Positions 7,219-13,118 of a stretch of DNA of 16,132 nt are shown piece by piece. The stretch lies in assembly GCA_021323835.1 (NCBI GenBank), contig JAJPKI010000303.1:1-16132 (forward strand). The letters are read 5' to 3'. This DNA is from Verrucomicrobiota bacterium (GTDB lineage Bacteria > Verrucomicrobiota > Verrucomicrobiia > Limisphaerales > UBA11358). Position 1 is the first letter of the stretch. Each line of letters starts with the position of its first letter. A model generated the notes under the pieces. The model saw nothing but the letters and a program-made list of their open reading frames with translations. It had not been told where the DNA came from and searched no databases. A program made the position numbers and the translations under genes.

Positions 7219-8186
7219 CTGCGCTCCAAAACCCACTGGTTCTGTTGCAACCATTGGAGCGTGCGGACGATTCCCTGTTCAATCGTCAGCGTCGTTTTCC
7301 AGCCGGTCGCGCGGACTTTTTTGGTGTCGAGGAAGATAAACGGATTGTCGCCGACCCAGCCGCGGCTGCCGCCGGTGTATTCCAGTTTCGGCTTCGCGTC
7401 GAGCGTTTTCGAAATGTATCCGACGGAATCGTTGACCTGCACAAATTCTTCCGTGCCAAGGTTGTAAGTTTCCACGTGATGTTTCGCCTTGAGCGCCGTG
7501 CCTTTGCCGATGACGTGCAGCATGGCTTCGAGGCAATCGCCGATATAGAGATAACTTTTGCGCTGCGTGCCGTCGCCGAGGATTTTTAATTTGTCTGGAT
7601 GCTCGCGCAGTTGTTTGTAAAAATCCAAAACGTGCCCGTGCGTGTAGCGTTCGCCGAGAATAGAAACGAACCGGAAAATGTAGCCTTCAAATCCGTAGCC
7701 TTCGCAATACGCGTGAATGAATCCTTCGCACGCGAGTTTCGACGCGGCGTAGAGCGAAGTCTGAATTGGAAACGGCGCGTCTTCGGGCGTGGGAATTTTT
7801 TCCGCTTCACCGTAAACGCTGCCGGTGGAACTGAACGCGATGCGCTTGATGTTATTGGCGCGCATGGCTTCCAGCACGTTGAACGTGGCGACGGCGTTCT
7901 GCTGAAAATCTTTGTGCGGATGGTCGAGGCCGAAGCGCACATCGGCATTGGCCGCGAGATGAAACACCGAATCACAACCGTTCATTGCGCGAATCAGCGC
8001 GGACAAATCGAGGCAATCGCCTTCAACCAATTTGAACTTCGGATTTTTTTTCGCGTCGGCGATGAATTCCGGCTGGCCGGTGGAAAAATTATCCCAGCCG
8101 ACGACGGTTTTGCCGTCGCGCAACAAACGGTCCACGAGATTGCTGCCGATGAAACCCGCCGCGCCGGTGACAAAAATTTTATCCAT
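7215..8186 (-). CDS. NAD-dependent nucleotide-sugar epimerase/dehydratase
   Basis: A 323-residue extended SDR of the UDP-glucose 4-epimerase type. Visible features are the NAD loop TGAAGFIGSN (residues 7-16), HLAANADV (76-83), the SSTGSVYGE segment (119-127) and the catalytic Tyr146 and Lys150 in YAASK. The start at 8186 immediately precedes the first Rossmann strand; the frame stays open upstream to 8366, but that part shows no homology features and would overlap the divergent promoter region. This is the first gene of the operon. Its likely job is inversion, oxidation or dehydration of a nucleotide-linked hexose in the cytoplasm. It could be a galE-like epimerase serving several glycans, or the entry step for the dehydrogenase-like protein encoded next. 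Confidence 0.88.
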   Translation of the reverse strand: MDKIFVTGAAGFIGSNLVDRLLRDGKTVVGWDNFSTGQPEFIADAKKNPKFKLVEGDCLDLSALIRAMNGCDSVFHLAANADVRFGLDHPHKDFQQNAVATFNVLEAMRANNIKRIAFSSTGSVYGEAEKIPTPEDAPFPIQTSLYAASKLACEGFIHAYCEGYGFEGYIFRFVSILGERYTHGHVLDFYKQLREHPDKLKILGDGTQRKSYLYIGDCLEAMLHVIGKGTALKAKHHVETYNLGTEEFVQVNDSVGYISKTLDAKPKLEYTGGSRGWVGDNPFIFLDTKKVRATGWKTTLTIEQGIVRTLQWLQQNQWVLERR

Positions 8187-8231
8187 GCAAGTCGCGAAGG
8201 ATAGCGCGGAAAACGGCACTTCGCCAGAATT

Positions 8232-8260
8232 TTTAAAGGCTGCGGCATTTTCGCATTCAA
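8232..8260 (-). promoter_or_regulatory. candidate sigma-70-like promoter of the sugar operon
   Basis: Read on the minus strand, TTGAAT (8260-8255) and TTTAAA (8237-8232) are separated by 17 bases and lie about 46 bases ahead of the epimerase ATG at 8186. The -35 box is a fair match and the -10 box a weak one. It is the best candidate in the 153-base divergent gap, and the position fits a start for the long minus-strand operon. Confidence 0.3.
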
Positions 8261-8339
8261 TTTTTCTCTTGTGTCGTTTTTTGGTTTTTTTCAGAATTTC
8301 AACGTCAGAAGCGGGAGCAATCACATTACAAATAGCCTT

Positions 8340-9158
8340 ATGAAAACTCCATTGGCATTGGCGCAAAATAAGTTCTTCATTCAGTTTGCGGGCATGGCGG
8401 CCGTTTTGCTTTTAACTTGCGGCCGCGCAACCGCAGACACGGCGATGGCGCGCACCAATTCACCGACGATATGGAAACTTGAAGCCGGGCCGGAATATTA
8501 TTATTGGCAGGAAACTTTTGGCGGCAAGAAATTGCTTGATGAAACCGGACCGCGATATGCGCTGGAATTGTCCGGCAAAGTGGCGACGCCCGACGACTAC
8601 TTGGCCGCCGTGCGTTTTAAACTTTACTACGGCCACGTGGATTACAACGGCCAAACGCAACTGGGCGCGCCGGTTAAATCCACCACGGACTATTACGGCG
8701 GTTTGGTTGATTTCGGCGTTGGCCGACGCTGGACTTCCGCGAAAGGCCGCACGCTGGATTTGATGGGACGTTTCGGCGTTGAAAACTGGGAGCGCGACCT
8801 CAATGGTCCCGGCGGCTACGCCGAACATTGGATTCCGCTCTACGTCAAATTGGGCGTGGAAACCGAACCGGAAAAAAATGGCTGGACCGGCGCGCTCGGC
8901 GTCAAAGCTGCCGTTTACACCTTTCAAGAAGTGGACTTGAATAAATTCGGCCTGGGAAAAATTTCTTTGAATCCCGGCACAAGGCCGAGCGGCTACGGAG
9001 AGCTTGGCTACCAGATAAACCAGCATTTATCCGTGACCGGCTATTTCGACAGCTATTGGTTCGCGCAATCGCCTAACGACAACAATGGAATTATCGTCGC
9101 GTTCCAGCCCGAAAGCTGGACTTATCAAGCGGGCGTCAAAGTTGGCTGGACTTTTTAA
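8340..9158 (+). CDS. predicted outer-membrane beta-barrel protein, function unknown
   Basis: A 272-residue exported protein. Residues 1 to about 33 form a long signal peptide with a hydrophobic core, FAGMAAVLLLTCG, and a likely signal peptidase I site after ATA (before DTAMA). The cysteine in that region is not in a proper lipobox. The mature part is rich in alternating hydrophobic/polar strands with aromatic girdles and glycine turns (for example YYGGLVDFGVGRRW and GYGELGYQINQHLSVTGYF), and it ends in Phe (VGWTF), the typical terminal aromatic of barrel proteins inserted by BAM. The ATG at 8340 is chosen because it heads the signal peptide; an earlier start at 8271 would add a non-signal stretch. 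No specific porin or transporter family is recognised. It is transcribed divergently from the sugar operon. Confidence 0.8.
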   Translation: MKTPLALAQNKFFIQFAGMAAVLLLTCGRATADTAMARTNSPTIWKLEAGPEYYYWQETFGGKKLLDETGPRYALELSGKVATPDDYLAAVRFKLYYGHVDYNGQTQLGAPVKSTTDYYGGLVDFGVGRRWTSAKGRTLDLMGRFGVENWERDLNGPGGYAEHWIPLYVKLGVETEPEKNGWTGALGVKAAVYTFQEVDLNKFGLGKISLNPGTRPSGYGELGYQINQHLSVTGYFDSYWFAQSPNDNNGIIVAFQPESWTYQAGVKVGWTF

Positions 9159-9198
9159 TTTCCCACCAATTGCACTTCAAGTATGGCGATTATTCGCA

Positions 9199-9316
9199 GC
9201 CCCGTCAGGGGTGAAATCTTTGTAGATTTATAATTGAATTATGATTTCAGCTCCGTAGGGGCGACATATTCATCAAACAGAAGATGCCGCTCCGATGGTG
9301 GCCGTGCGCAAGCACC
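9199..9316. repeat. paired hairpin tag plus inverted copy of the 1688-1708 block
   Basis: The intergenic stretch after the barrel gene contains CCCC/GGGG (9200-9211) and GCTCC/GGGGC (9250-9262, one G-T pair) hairpins. Between them, TGAAAT (9212-9217) and ATTTCA (9244-9249) are inverted, and ATAATT-G-AATTAT forms a nested palindrome at about 9230-9242, so the whole 9200-9262 unit is roughly symmetrical. At 9296-9316 there is an exact 21-bp inverted copy of the block at 1688-1708. Tags of the form 'GCTCC..GGAGCGACA' and 'CCCC..GGGG(T)GAAAT' belong to dispersed repeats I associate with Verrucomicrobiota and Bacteroidota-type genomes. No coding potential is seen. Confidence 0.7.
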
Positions 9317-9320
9317 TTTT

Positions 9321-9358
9321 TCTGGACAAATGATTTTGGCAGGCGCAGAGTCGAAGCC
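9321..9358 (+). repeat. 38-bp direct repeat, copy 1
   Basis: This 38-bp stretch, beginning TCTGGACAAATG and ending GAGTCGAAGCC, is repeated at 11153-11190 in the same orientation with a single mismatch (A/T at its 13th base). Both copies lie upstream of a gene for a small exported protein with AT-rich codon use (59 bases ahead of 9417, 14 bases ahead of 11204). Confidence 0.85.
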
Positions 9359-9397
9359 GTGAACTGCGATGAACAACAAATTTGTCGCTTAATATCA

Positions 9398-10033
9398 GTT
9401 AGGCAACTCTAGTCACATGCAAGCTCGCACCTATTTTTTCTTTATTGCCGTGATGATTGCTCTTGCTGGATGTGCAAGCCACACACATTCCACCAATCAG
9501 TCGGTATTGGAGTCCGAACGTTTCACGCAACATTACAAGGTTGACACTTATATTCAGAGTGCGGTGGAGTTGCAATCATTAGGCTATGACGCTGCTTTGA
9601 AACGACTTCATGGAATGGCACAGACAAATTGGTGGTTGGGGAATGGTAAAGTTTTCGTTTTATGTCGAATGTTATTTGTTCAGCGACCGGGTTCAGATTT
9701 TAGAGGACCATTTCTTGGGCAGGGATTTTTCTTGGGTGGCACTGACTATTCTGATTGGCCACTTGAACCTATTGAATTGGTTGATGGTGTTCCCTTCCTC
9801 ATTACAAATGGTTATTTGCTCGCCGGACGTAGCGAAGCCGAGGATATGTATGTCCATTATTGCGAAACGAATTGTGATTGGTCAGGTTTTCGTTACACCA
9901 TCAAGACCGAACAACAGAAGAGAGATGCTTTGAACAAGCTTATCAATTCGCCTAAGTGGAAGATGCCGTTAGATAAAAACGAGCAGGAGTTTTTGACAGC
10001 GCAGATTCAGTAATTACGACGAAGCTGCCTAAC
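9398..10033 (+). mobile_element. integron-cassette-like unit around the lipoprotein gene
   Basis: GTTAGGC (9398-9404) fits the integron core-site consensus GTTRRRY, and GCCTAAC (10027-10033) fits the inverse consensus RYYYAAC. They bracket the lipoprotein gene as in a gene cassette: 12 bases from core site to ATG with no Shine-Dalgarno sequence, and 13 bases from stop codon to the inverse core site. The sequence before GTTAGGC (CGCTTAATATCA) resembles the L'-spacer part of an attC site. Against this, no second GTTRRRY closes an attC downstream (the 21-bp array starts instead), no inverse core site is seen upstream of 9398, and no integrase gene is present. Confidence 0.4.
9417..10013 (+). CDS. 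predicted lipoprotein, function unknown
   Basis: A 198-residue lipoprotein precursor. The N-terminal hydrophobic segment ends in a good lipobox, LAGC, with Cys19 as the lipidated residue, so the mature protein should be anchored in a membrane facing the periplasm or outside. The rest is a single small globular region with many aromatics (TNWWLGNGKVFVLCRMLF at about 70-87; PFLITNGYLLAGRSEA at about 125-140) and two Cys in YCETNCDW. I do not recognise a defined domain. There is no Shine-Dalgarno sequence, and the ATG sits only 12 bases after a GTTAGGC core-like site. The gene is AT-richer than its neighbours and preceded by the 38-bp repeat shared with the gene at 11204. Together these suggest acquired accessory DNA. 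Confidence 0.78.
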   Translation: MQARTYFFFIAVMIALAGCASHTHSTNQSVLESERFTQHYKVDTYIQSAVELQSLGYDAALKRLHGMAQTNWWLGNGKVFVLCRMLFVQRPGSDFRGPFLGQGFFLGGTDYSDWPLEPIELVDGVPFLITNGYLLAGRSEAEDMYVHYCETNCDWSGFRYTIKTEQQKRDALNKLINSPKWKMPLDKNEQEFLTAQIQ

Positions 10034-10049
10034 ACCACGCTGGAGCCTC

Positions 10050-10278
10050 TGCGACGGCTCGGTTTCACCCTGCGACAGCTAATTTCATCCTGCGACGACC
10101 AATTCCCGACTTGCGACGGCTATTGTTCAAGTTGCGACGCCTCATTTCCGGTTTGCGACGGATATTTTTCGACTTGCGACGTCCGATTTCCGGTCTGCGA
10201 CGCCTATTTTCGCCTTGCGACACCTGCATTTCCTGTTGCGACGGCAATTGTTGCATTTGCGACCCAAAAAGCCTGCTT
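10050..10278. repeat. 11-unit tandem array, 20/21-bp period, core TGCGAC
   Basis: TGCGAC occurs at 10050, 10071, 10091, 10112, 10133, 10154, 10175, 10196, 10216, 10237 and 10258. The steps are 21 bp apart from two of 20 bp (10071 to 10091 and 10196 to 10216). After the invariant TGCGAC the units are degenerate around GGCTAATTTCCG and often end in CT/GT. The 21-bp period keeps reading frames open on both strands (heptads such as LRRLISG on plus and RRKSEI-type on minus), which explains the arginine-rich ORFs here; two 20-bp units shift the frame, arguing against coding. The array fills most of the 392-base gap between the lipoprotein gene and the gene at 10406. Confidence 0.9.
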
Positions 10279-10291
10279 TTAGGCCGTTTTT
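10266..10291. terminator. possible weak hairpin terminator after the array
   Basis: AAAAA-GCCT, a six-base loop, AGGC, then CG and TTTTT form a small hairpin with A- and T-flanks on opposite sides, so it could work in either direction. The stem is only four G/C-rich pairs, extended by A-T pairs past a two-base bulge. It lies between the array and the gene at 10406. Confidence 0.3.
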
Positions 10292-10364
10292 GTGAATAAA
10301 AAAGGGTTGCGCCCCATTTTTGCCTTTGCTTAATTTCCGACAACTTCGCCCGTTCGGGAAGGAA

Positions 10365-10401
10365 AACAGAAAACTCAACAGAAAGGAAATTAACAGAAAG
10401 G
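10365..10401 (+). promoter_or_regulatory. triplicated AACAGAAA leader with Shine-Dalgarno-like ends
   Basis: AACAGAAA occurs at 10365, 10377 and 10392; the last two extend to AACAGAAAGG. The final copy ends four bases before the ATG at 10406 and supplies a plausible ribosome binding site (AGAAAGG). The earlier copies could be additional ribosome stand-by or regulator-binding sequence. Confidence 0.45.
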
Positions 10402-10405
10402 TTCT

Positions 10406-11095
10406 ATGGACATCCACGAAACCCACCTATTGGCCACGTTCAAAACCGTCAGCGATTTCGGCGCGAAATACGCCGCCGATTTTCCCGCTGCGAGCGTGGG
10501 CGGACAACAATTCGCCATCGTCACCGCTGCCGTTCCCACCGGCAGCAACTTCGGCGCGAAACAGGTCTCCGGCAAAGCGGACATCAAAACCAGCGTCAAT
10601 GCCAAAGCCGTCGCCTACAAACAAATCCACGACGACATGGCGGCCATCGCCGATGCCGCGCACTCGCTCGTGCTGCTCGGCACTCCGGGAATCGACGGCA
10701 AATTTCTCATGCCGCACAACAACGGCGGACAGGCGTTGCTCAACGCCGCGCGTTCATTTCAAACCAACGCCACGCCGCTGGTCGCGCAATTCGTCAGCGT
10801 CGGACTTGATGCGAATTTTCTGACGACGTTGGGAAATCACATCACCGATTTTGAAACCGCCATTTCCGCCAAGAGCGCGAGCAAAGGCGCACAAGCCGGA
10901 GCGACCAGTGAATTGGAAGATAACGCGCATAAAGCGGCGATTGCCCTGCACGTGCTCGACACGATTGTCACCAACAAATACAAAAACGACCCGGCCAAGC
11001 TCGCCGAATGGACAATTGCCAGCCATGTGGAAAAGCACACACCCAAACCGCGCGTGAAACCGCAAGCCGCGACACAACCGCAACCGCGGGCATAA
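10406..11095 (+). CDS. hypothetical soluble alpha-rich protein
   Basis: A 229-residue protein with no signal peptide or membrane segment, very rich in Ala and predicted mostly helical (for example ADIKTSVNAKAVAYKQIHDD at about 58-77). It has a glycine-containing central loop, LLGTPGIDGKFLMPHNNGG (about 91-109), and a basic, proline-rich tail (HTPKPRVKPQAATQPQPRA). I cannot assign a domain; it appears to belong to a lineage-restricted family, which I can only suggest from its character. Codon use is GC-rich and matches the core sugar genes, unlike the two secreted proteins on either side. It has a good ribosome binding site (AGAAAGG, part of a triplicated leader) and its own rho-independent terminator at 11115-11145, so it is probably a single-gene transcript. 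Confidence 0.82.
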   Translation: MDIHETHLLATFKTVSDFGAKYAADFPAASVGGQQFAIVTAAVPTGSNFGAKQVSGKADIKTSVNAKAVAYKQIHDDMAAIADAAHSLVLLGTPGIDGKFLMPHNNGGQALLNAARSFQTNATPLVAQFVSVGLDANFLTTLGNHITDFETAISAKSASKGAQAGATSELEDNAHKAAIALHVLDTIVTNKYKNDPAKLAEWTIASHVEKHTPKPRVKPQAATQPQPRA

Positions 11096-11114
11096 TTAAA
11101 ATTCAAAAACACGA

Positions 11115-11145
11115 GCGGCCTTCCAGAAATGGAGGCCGCATTTTT
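11115..11145 (+). terminator. rho-independent terminator after the 10406 gene
   Basis: GCGGCCTTCC (11115-11124), a six-base loop, and GGAGGCCGC (11131-11139) form a strong stem with one bulged T, followed by ATTTTT. It begins 19 bases after the stop codon of the gene ending at 11095. Confidence 0.85.
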
Positions 11146-11152
11146 AATAAAC

Positions 11153-11190
11153 TCTGGACAAATGTTTTTGGCAGGCGCAGAGTCGAAGCC
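11153..11190 (+). repeat. 38-bp direct repeat, copy 2
   Basis: Same orientation and 37/38 identity with 9321-9358. It starts 7 bases beyond the terminator T-run and ends 13 bases before the ATG at 11204, so it forms nearly the whole upstream region of that gene. Confidence 0.85.
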
Positions 11191-11203
11191 CAAAAGGCAT
11201 CAA

Positions 11204-11848
11204 ATGAAAATCAAATGTTATGTTGTGGCCTTTTTTATGTTCCTCACATCGGTGCCACAACTTGCGGCACAACTTTCTCACACTCTCGTTGAAATGGATG
11301 TAGTTCGCGATTGGGTTGAAGATCCTAAAGTTCGGAGTCACGGACCATACGTTGCATACATTCAAATTCTAAGCATCACAAACGAAGAACACATATTTAC
11401 AAATCAGCCGAACTCGTCACAAACATTTGATGGCGGCAAGATATGGTCGAATTTGCTAAACATTCAATCAGGTGTCGCAACCGCTAAAATTTTAGAAAGT
11501 CCAGGCGCTGAAATGCCTGCTACAAATATATTTTACTTCGAATGTCGTCGACCTGTTCCCGCACGTGAATGGCTAACAAACGAATATGTGCAGCCGGGAA
11601 GTAAATGGTTTGGCGCATTCAGAAAAGATGGAGACAAATGGGTTTTGCAAGATTTTTGGCTTTATAATCCTAAAAGATATTTCATGGATTCGAGATATTG
11701 CGACCGACTTCAGGCACTTTTTAAAACACCATTATTTGATGACCCGAAGTTAATAGAATGGAAGAAAAAGGAAAATGAAGCGTGGAAAAAACACTTGATG
11801 GAAGTGACAAATCAGATCAGAAATTCAAACAGTAACTTTCTTCAGTGA
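11204..11848 (+). CDS. secreted hypothetical protein
   Basis: A 214-residue protein with a clear signal peptide (MKIKCYVVAFFMFLTSVPQLAA, likely cleaved before QLSHT), so it is periplasmic or secreted. No domain is recognised. The mature part contains a WFGAFRKDGDKWVLQDFWLY segment (about 144-163), which resembles the strand-turn patterns of small secreted beta proteins, and a charged C-terminal helix, EWKKKENEAWKKHLMEV (about 185-201). The ATG at 11204 is chosen over one at 11129 because it has AAAGG six bases upstream and starts the signal peptide; the earlier start would run through the terminator and the 38-bp repeat. The gene is clearly AT-richer than its neighbours. Its 3' end overlaps the convergent radical SAM gene by seven bases with no terminator between. 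Confidence 0.78.
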   Translation: MKIKCYVVAFFMFLTSVPQLAAQLSHTLVEMDVVRDWVEDPKVRSHGPYVAYIQILSITNEEHIFTNQPNSSQTFDGGKIWSNLLNIQSGVATAKILESPGAEMPATNIFYFECRRPVPAREWLTNEYVQPGSKWFGAFRKDGDKWVLQDFWLYNPKRYFMDSRYCDRLQALFKTPLFDDPKLIEWKKKENEAWKKHLMEVTNQIRNSNSNFLQ

Positions 11849-12963
11849 CTGTTCGCAGCGCGTTCCTTAAACCATTTCTCGTTGATGGGCTGGTAGAAGG
11901 TGCATTCCAGGCAGGTGTGCGGGCGTTTGCCTTCGTAAAAGCCTTTGATGATGCCCCACGCTTCGTCGCCCTTGGAAATTTCTTCCAGCGTCTTGTCCTT
12001 GATGTTGCCCACCACGAGGTCGTCGTTGTCGTTGGTCGTCAGGCGGCAGCCGCACAGACGCACGCGTCCGTCGTGGCGCACGGCAAAGTTGAAAAGATTT
12101 TTGCAGGGAACATCGAGCAGCGGCGGCAGCACACGCAATCGCATGTTGCCGGTCATGTCCTCGGGCTTGATGGTTCCGCCCCAATTGTCGAAGTCCACGG
12201 TGTAATTCACGCGGACGCGCTCGGACAAATACGGCTGGATGTTCTTCTTGAAATCGGGCGAGCGGATGATTTGGCTCGGCTTCTCGTGATTGCGGAAGCG
12301 GACGACGATGCGCGCAGGTTCGCCTTTGGAGCGGTTGTATTCCATCAAATTGCGGATGCCGGACATCGCGGCGTCGTAATGGTTCACGCCGTAAATTTTT
12401 TCGTAAACTTCCTTGCTCGCGCCTTGCGTGCTGATAAACACCGCCGCGATGCCGAGGTCAATCAGCTTTTTGTAAGTGTCGTTCTTGTTGATGAGAATGG
12501 CGTTGGTCGTCAGATAAACGTCCTTGAGACCGGCTTTGTTCACGGCGTAATCCACTTTCTGCAAAAGATTCGGGTCCACCAGCGGGTCGCCGACGACGGG
12601 CGTAAGGTCAAGGCTTTGGCCGCCGAGCTTAGCCCATTCGTCCACAGCTTTTTTGAAAACGTCGAACGACATCACGCCGGTTTCGAGAGTTTTATTCGCG
12701 ACGACTTTCGGGTAAGCGCAAAAGGTGCACTTGGCGTTGCAAATGTTCGTGACGCCGGTGACGAGATAGGCTTCGGAACTTAATTGACGATGCGCGAAGA
12801 GTTCTTCGGGCGTGACGTGTTGTTTGGAATATTTTTTGTATTGCCGCGCGCGGAGAAAATTTTGGACGTAGAACGCGCCCCAATAAACGAAATCGGCCAC
12901 CGGTCCGTTCGTGTGAACGAAGTGGTAAATGCGCCAGCCGAGTTTTCGGGCAATTCGCTTCAT
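11842..12963 (-). CDS. radical SAM/SPASM-domain protein
   Basis: A 373-residue radical SAM enzyme. The [4Fe-4S]-SAM motif CNAKCTFC is at residues 75-82 (Cys75, Cys79, Cys82). The barrel includes LTPVVGDPLVDP (120-131) and YLTTNAILI (150-158). A C-terminal SPASM/twitch-like region has Cys287, Cys304, Cys306, Cys351 and Cys354 (LCGCRL, CLEC), enough for at least one auxiliary cluster. About 60 residues precede the radical SAM domain and include aromatic, possibly membrane-associated sequence (GPVADFVYWGAFYVQNFL). SPASM proteins often modify peptides, but relatives in polysaccharide clusters are thought to act on sugars or lipids; the substrate cannot be told here. It is divergent from the flippase gene, with its own strong promoter, and its UTR would be short with no Shine-Dalgarno sequence. 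Confidence 0.88.
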   Translation of the reverse strand: MKRIARKLGWRIYHFVHTNGPVADFVYWGAFYVQNFLRARQYKKYSKQHVTPEELFAHRQLSSEAYLVTGVTNICNAKCTFCAYPKVVANKTLETGVMSFDVFKKAVDEWAKLGGQSLDLTPVVGDPLVDPNLLQKVDYAVNKAGLKDVYLTTNAILINKNDTYKKLIDLGIAAVFISTQGASKEVYEKIYGVNHYDAAMSGIRNLMEYNRSKGEPARIVVRFRNHEKPSQIIRSPDFKKNIQPYLSERVRVNYTVDFDNWGGTIKPEDMTGNMRLRVLPPLLDVPCKNLFNFAVRHDGRVRLCGCRLTTNDNDDLVVGNIKDKTLEEISKGDEAWGIIKGFYEGKRPHTCLECTFYQPINEKWFKERAANSH

Positions 12964-12984
12964 GGGATAAAACTGCGAGTAACC

Positions 12985-13013
12985 ACTTTACCGCGTTGAA
13001 GCATTGGCGTCAA
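12985..13013 (-). promoter_or_regulatory. sigma-70-like promoter of the radical SAM gene
   Basis: On the minus strand TTGACG (13013-13008) and TAAAGT (12990-12985) are separated by 17 bases. The predicted transcript would start about 14 bases ahead of the ATG at 12963. Both boxes are close to consensus (5/6 and 4/6). Confidence 0.5.
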
Positions 13014-13053
13014 ACCCGCCGATGTAAGATTCCATCCTACGGCGTGGCATTTC

Positions 13054-13082
13054 TTGACAGTTGCTGCGGCAGTTTCTAGCGT
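13054..13082 (+). promoter_or_regulatory. sigma-70-like promoter of the flippase-glycosyltransferase genes
   Basis: A perfect TTGACA (13054-13059), a 17-base spacer and TAGCGT (13077-13082, 3/6 of TATAAT). It points at the flippase gene, with a leader of about 30 bases, and is back to back with the promoter at 12985-13013. Confidence 0.45.
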
Positions 13083-13118
13083 CACGATTGTGAATTTCAC
13101 GAAACCGCAGGAAAAGAT

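Noticed and set aside
8187..8366. 60-residue N-terminal extension of the epimerase
   Set aside because: The Rossmann strand begins directly after the ATG at 8186; the extension is lysine-rich, lacks a signal, and would cover the likely promoter.
8340..8470. Lipoprotein signal for the barrel protein
   Set aside because: The Cys in LLLTCG is preceded by Thr, not Gly/Ala/Ser, so the lipobox is not satisfied, and the barrel-like body and terminal Phe fit an outer-membrane protein.
10050..10278. CRISPR array
   Set aside because: Only 6-7 bases are constant and the unit is 21 bp with degenerate remainder; there are no repeat/spacer blocks of CRISPR size and no cas genes.
10065..10343. Arginine-rich heptad-repeat protein encoded by the array (minus strand; a mirror ORF lies at 10111-10299 on plus)
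   Set aside because: Open frames on both strands follow automatically from a 21-bp period, two units are 20 bp and change frame, and no ribosome binding site or homology-like pattern is visible.
10406..11095. Phage or toxin-antitoxin role for the gene at 10406
   Set aside because: No partner gene, no DNA-binding or nuclease motif, and no phage genes are seen in the window.
11845..12783. 312-residue plus-strand ORF
   Set aside because: Antisense to the radical SAM gene with its complete cysteine motifs; the composition is typical of a shadow frame.
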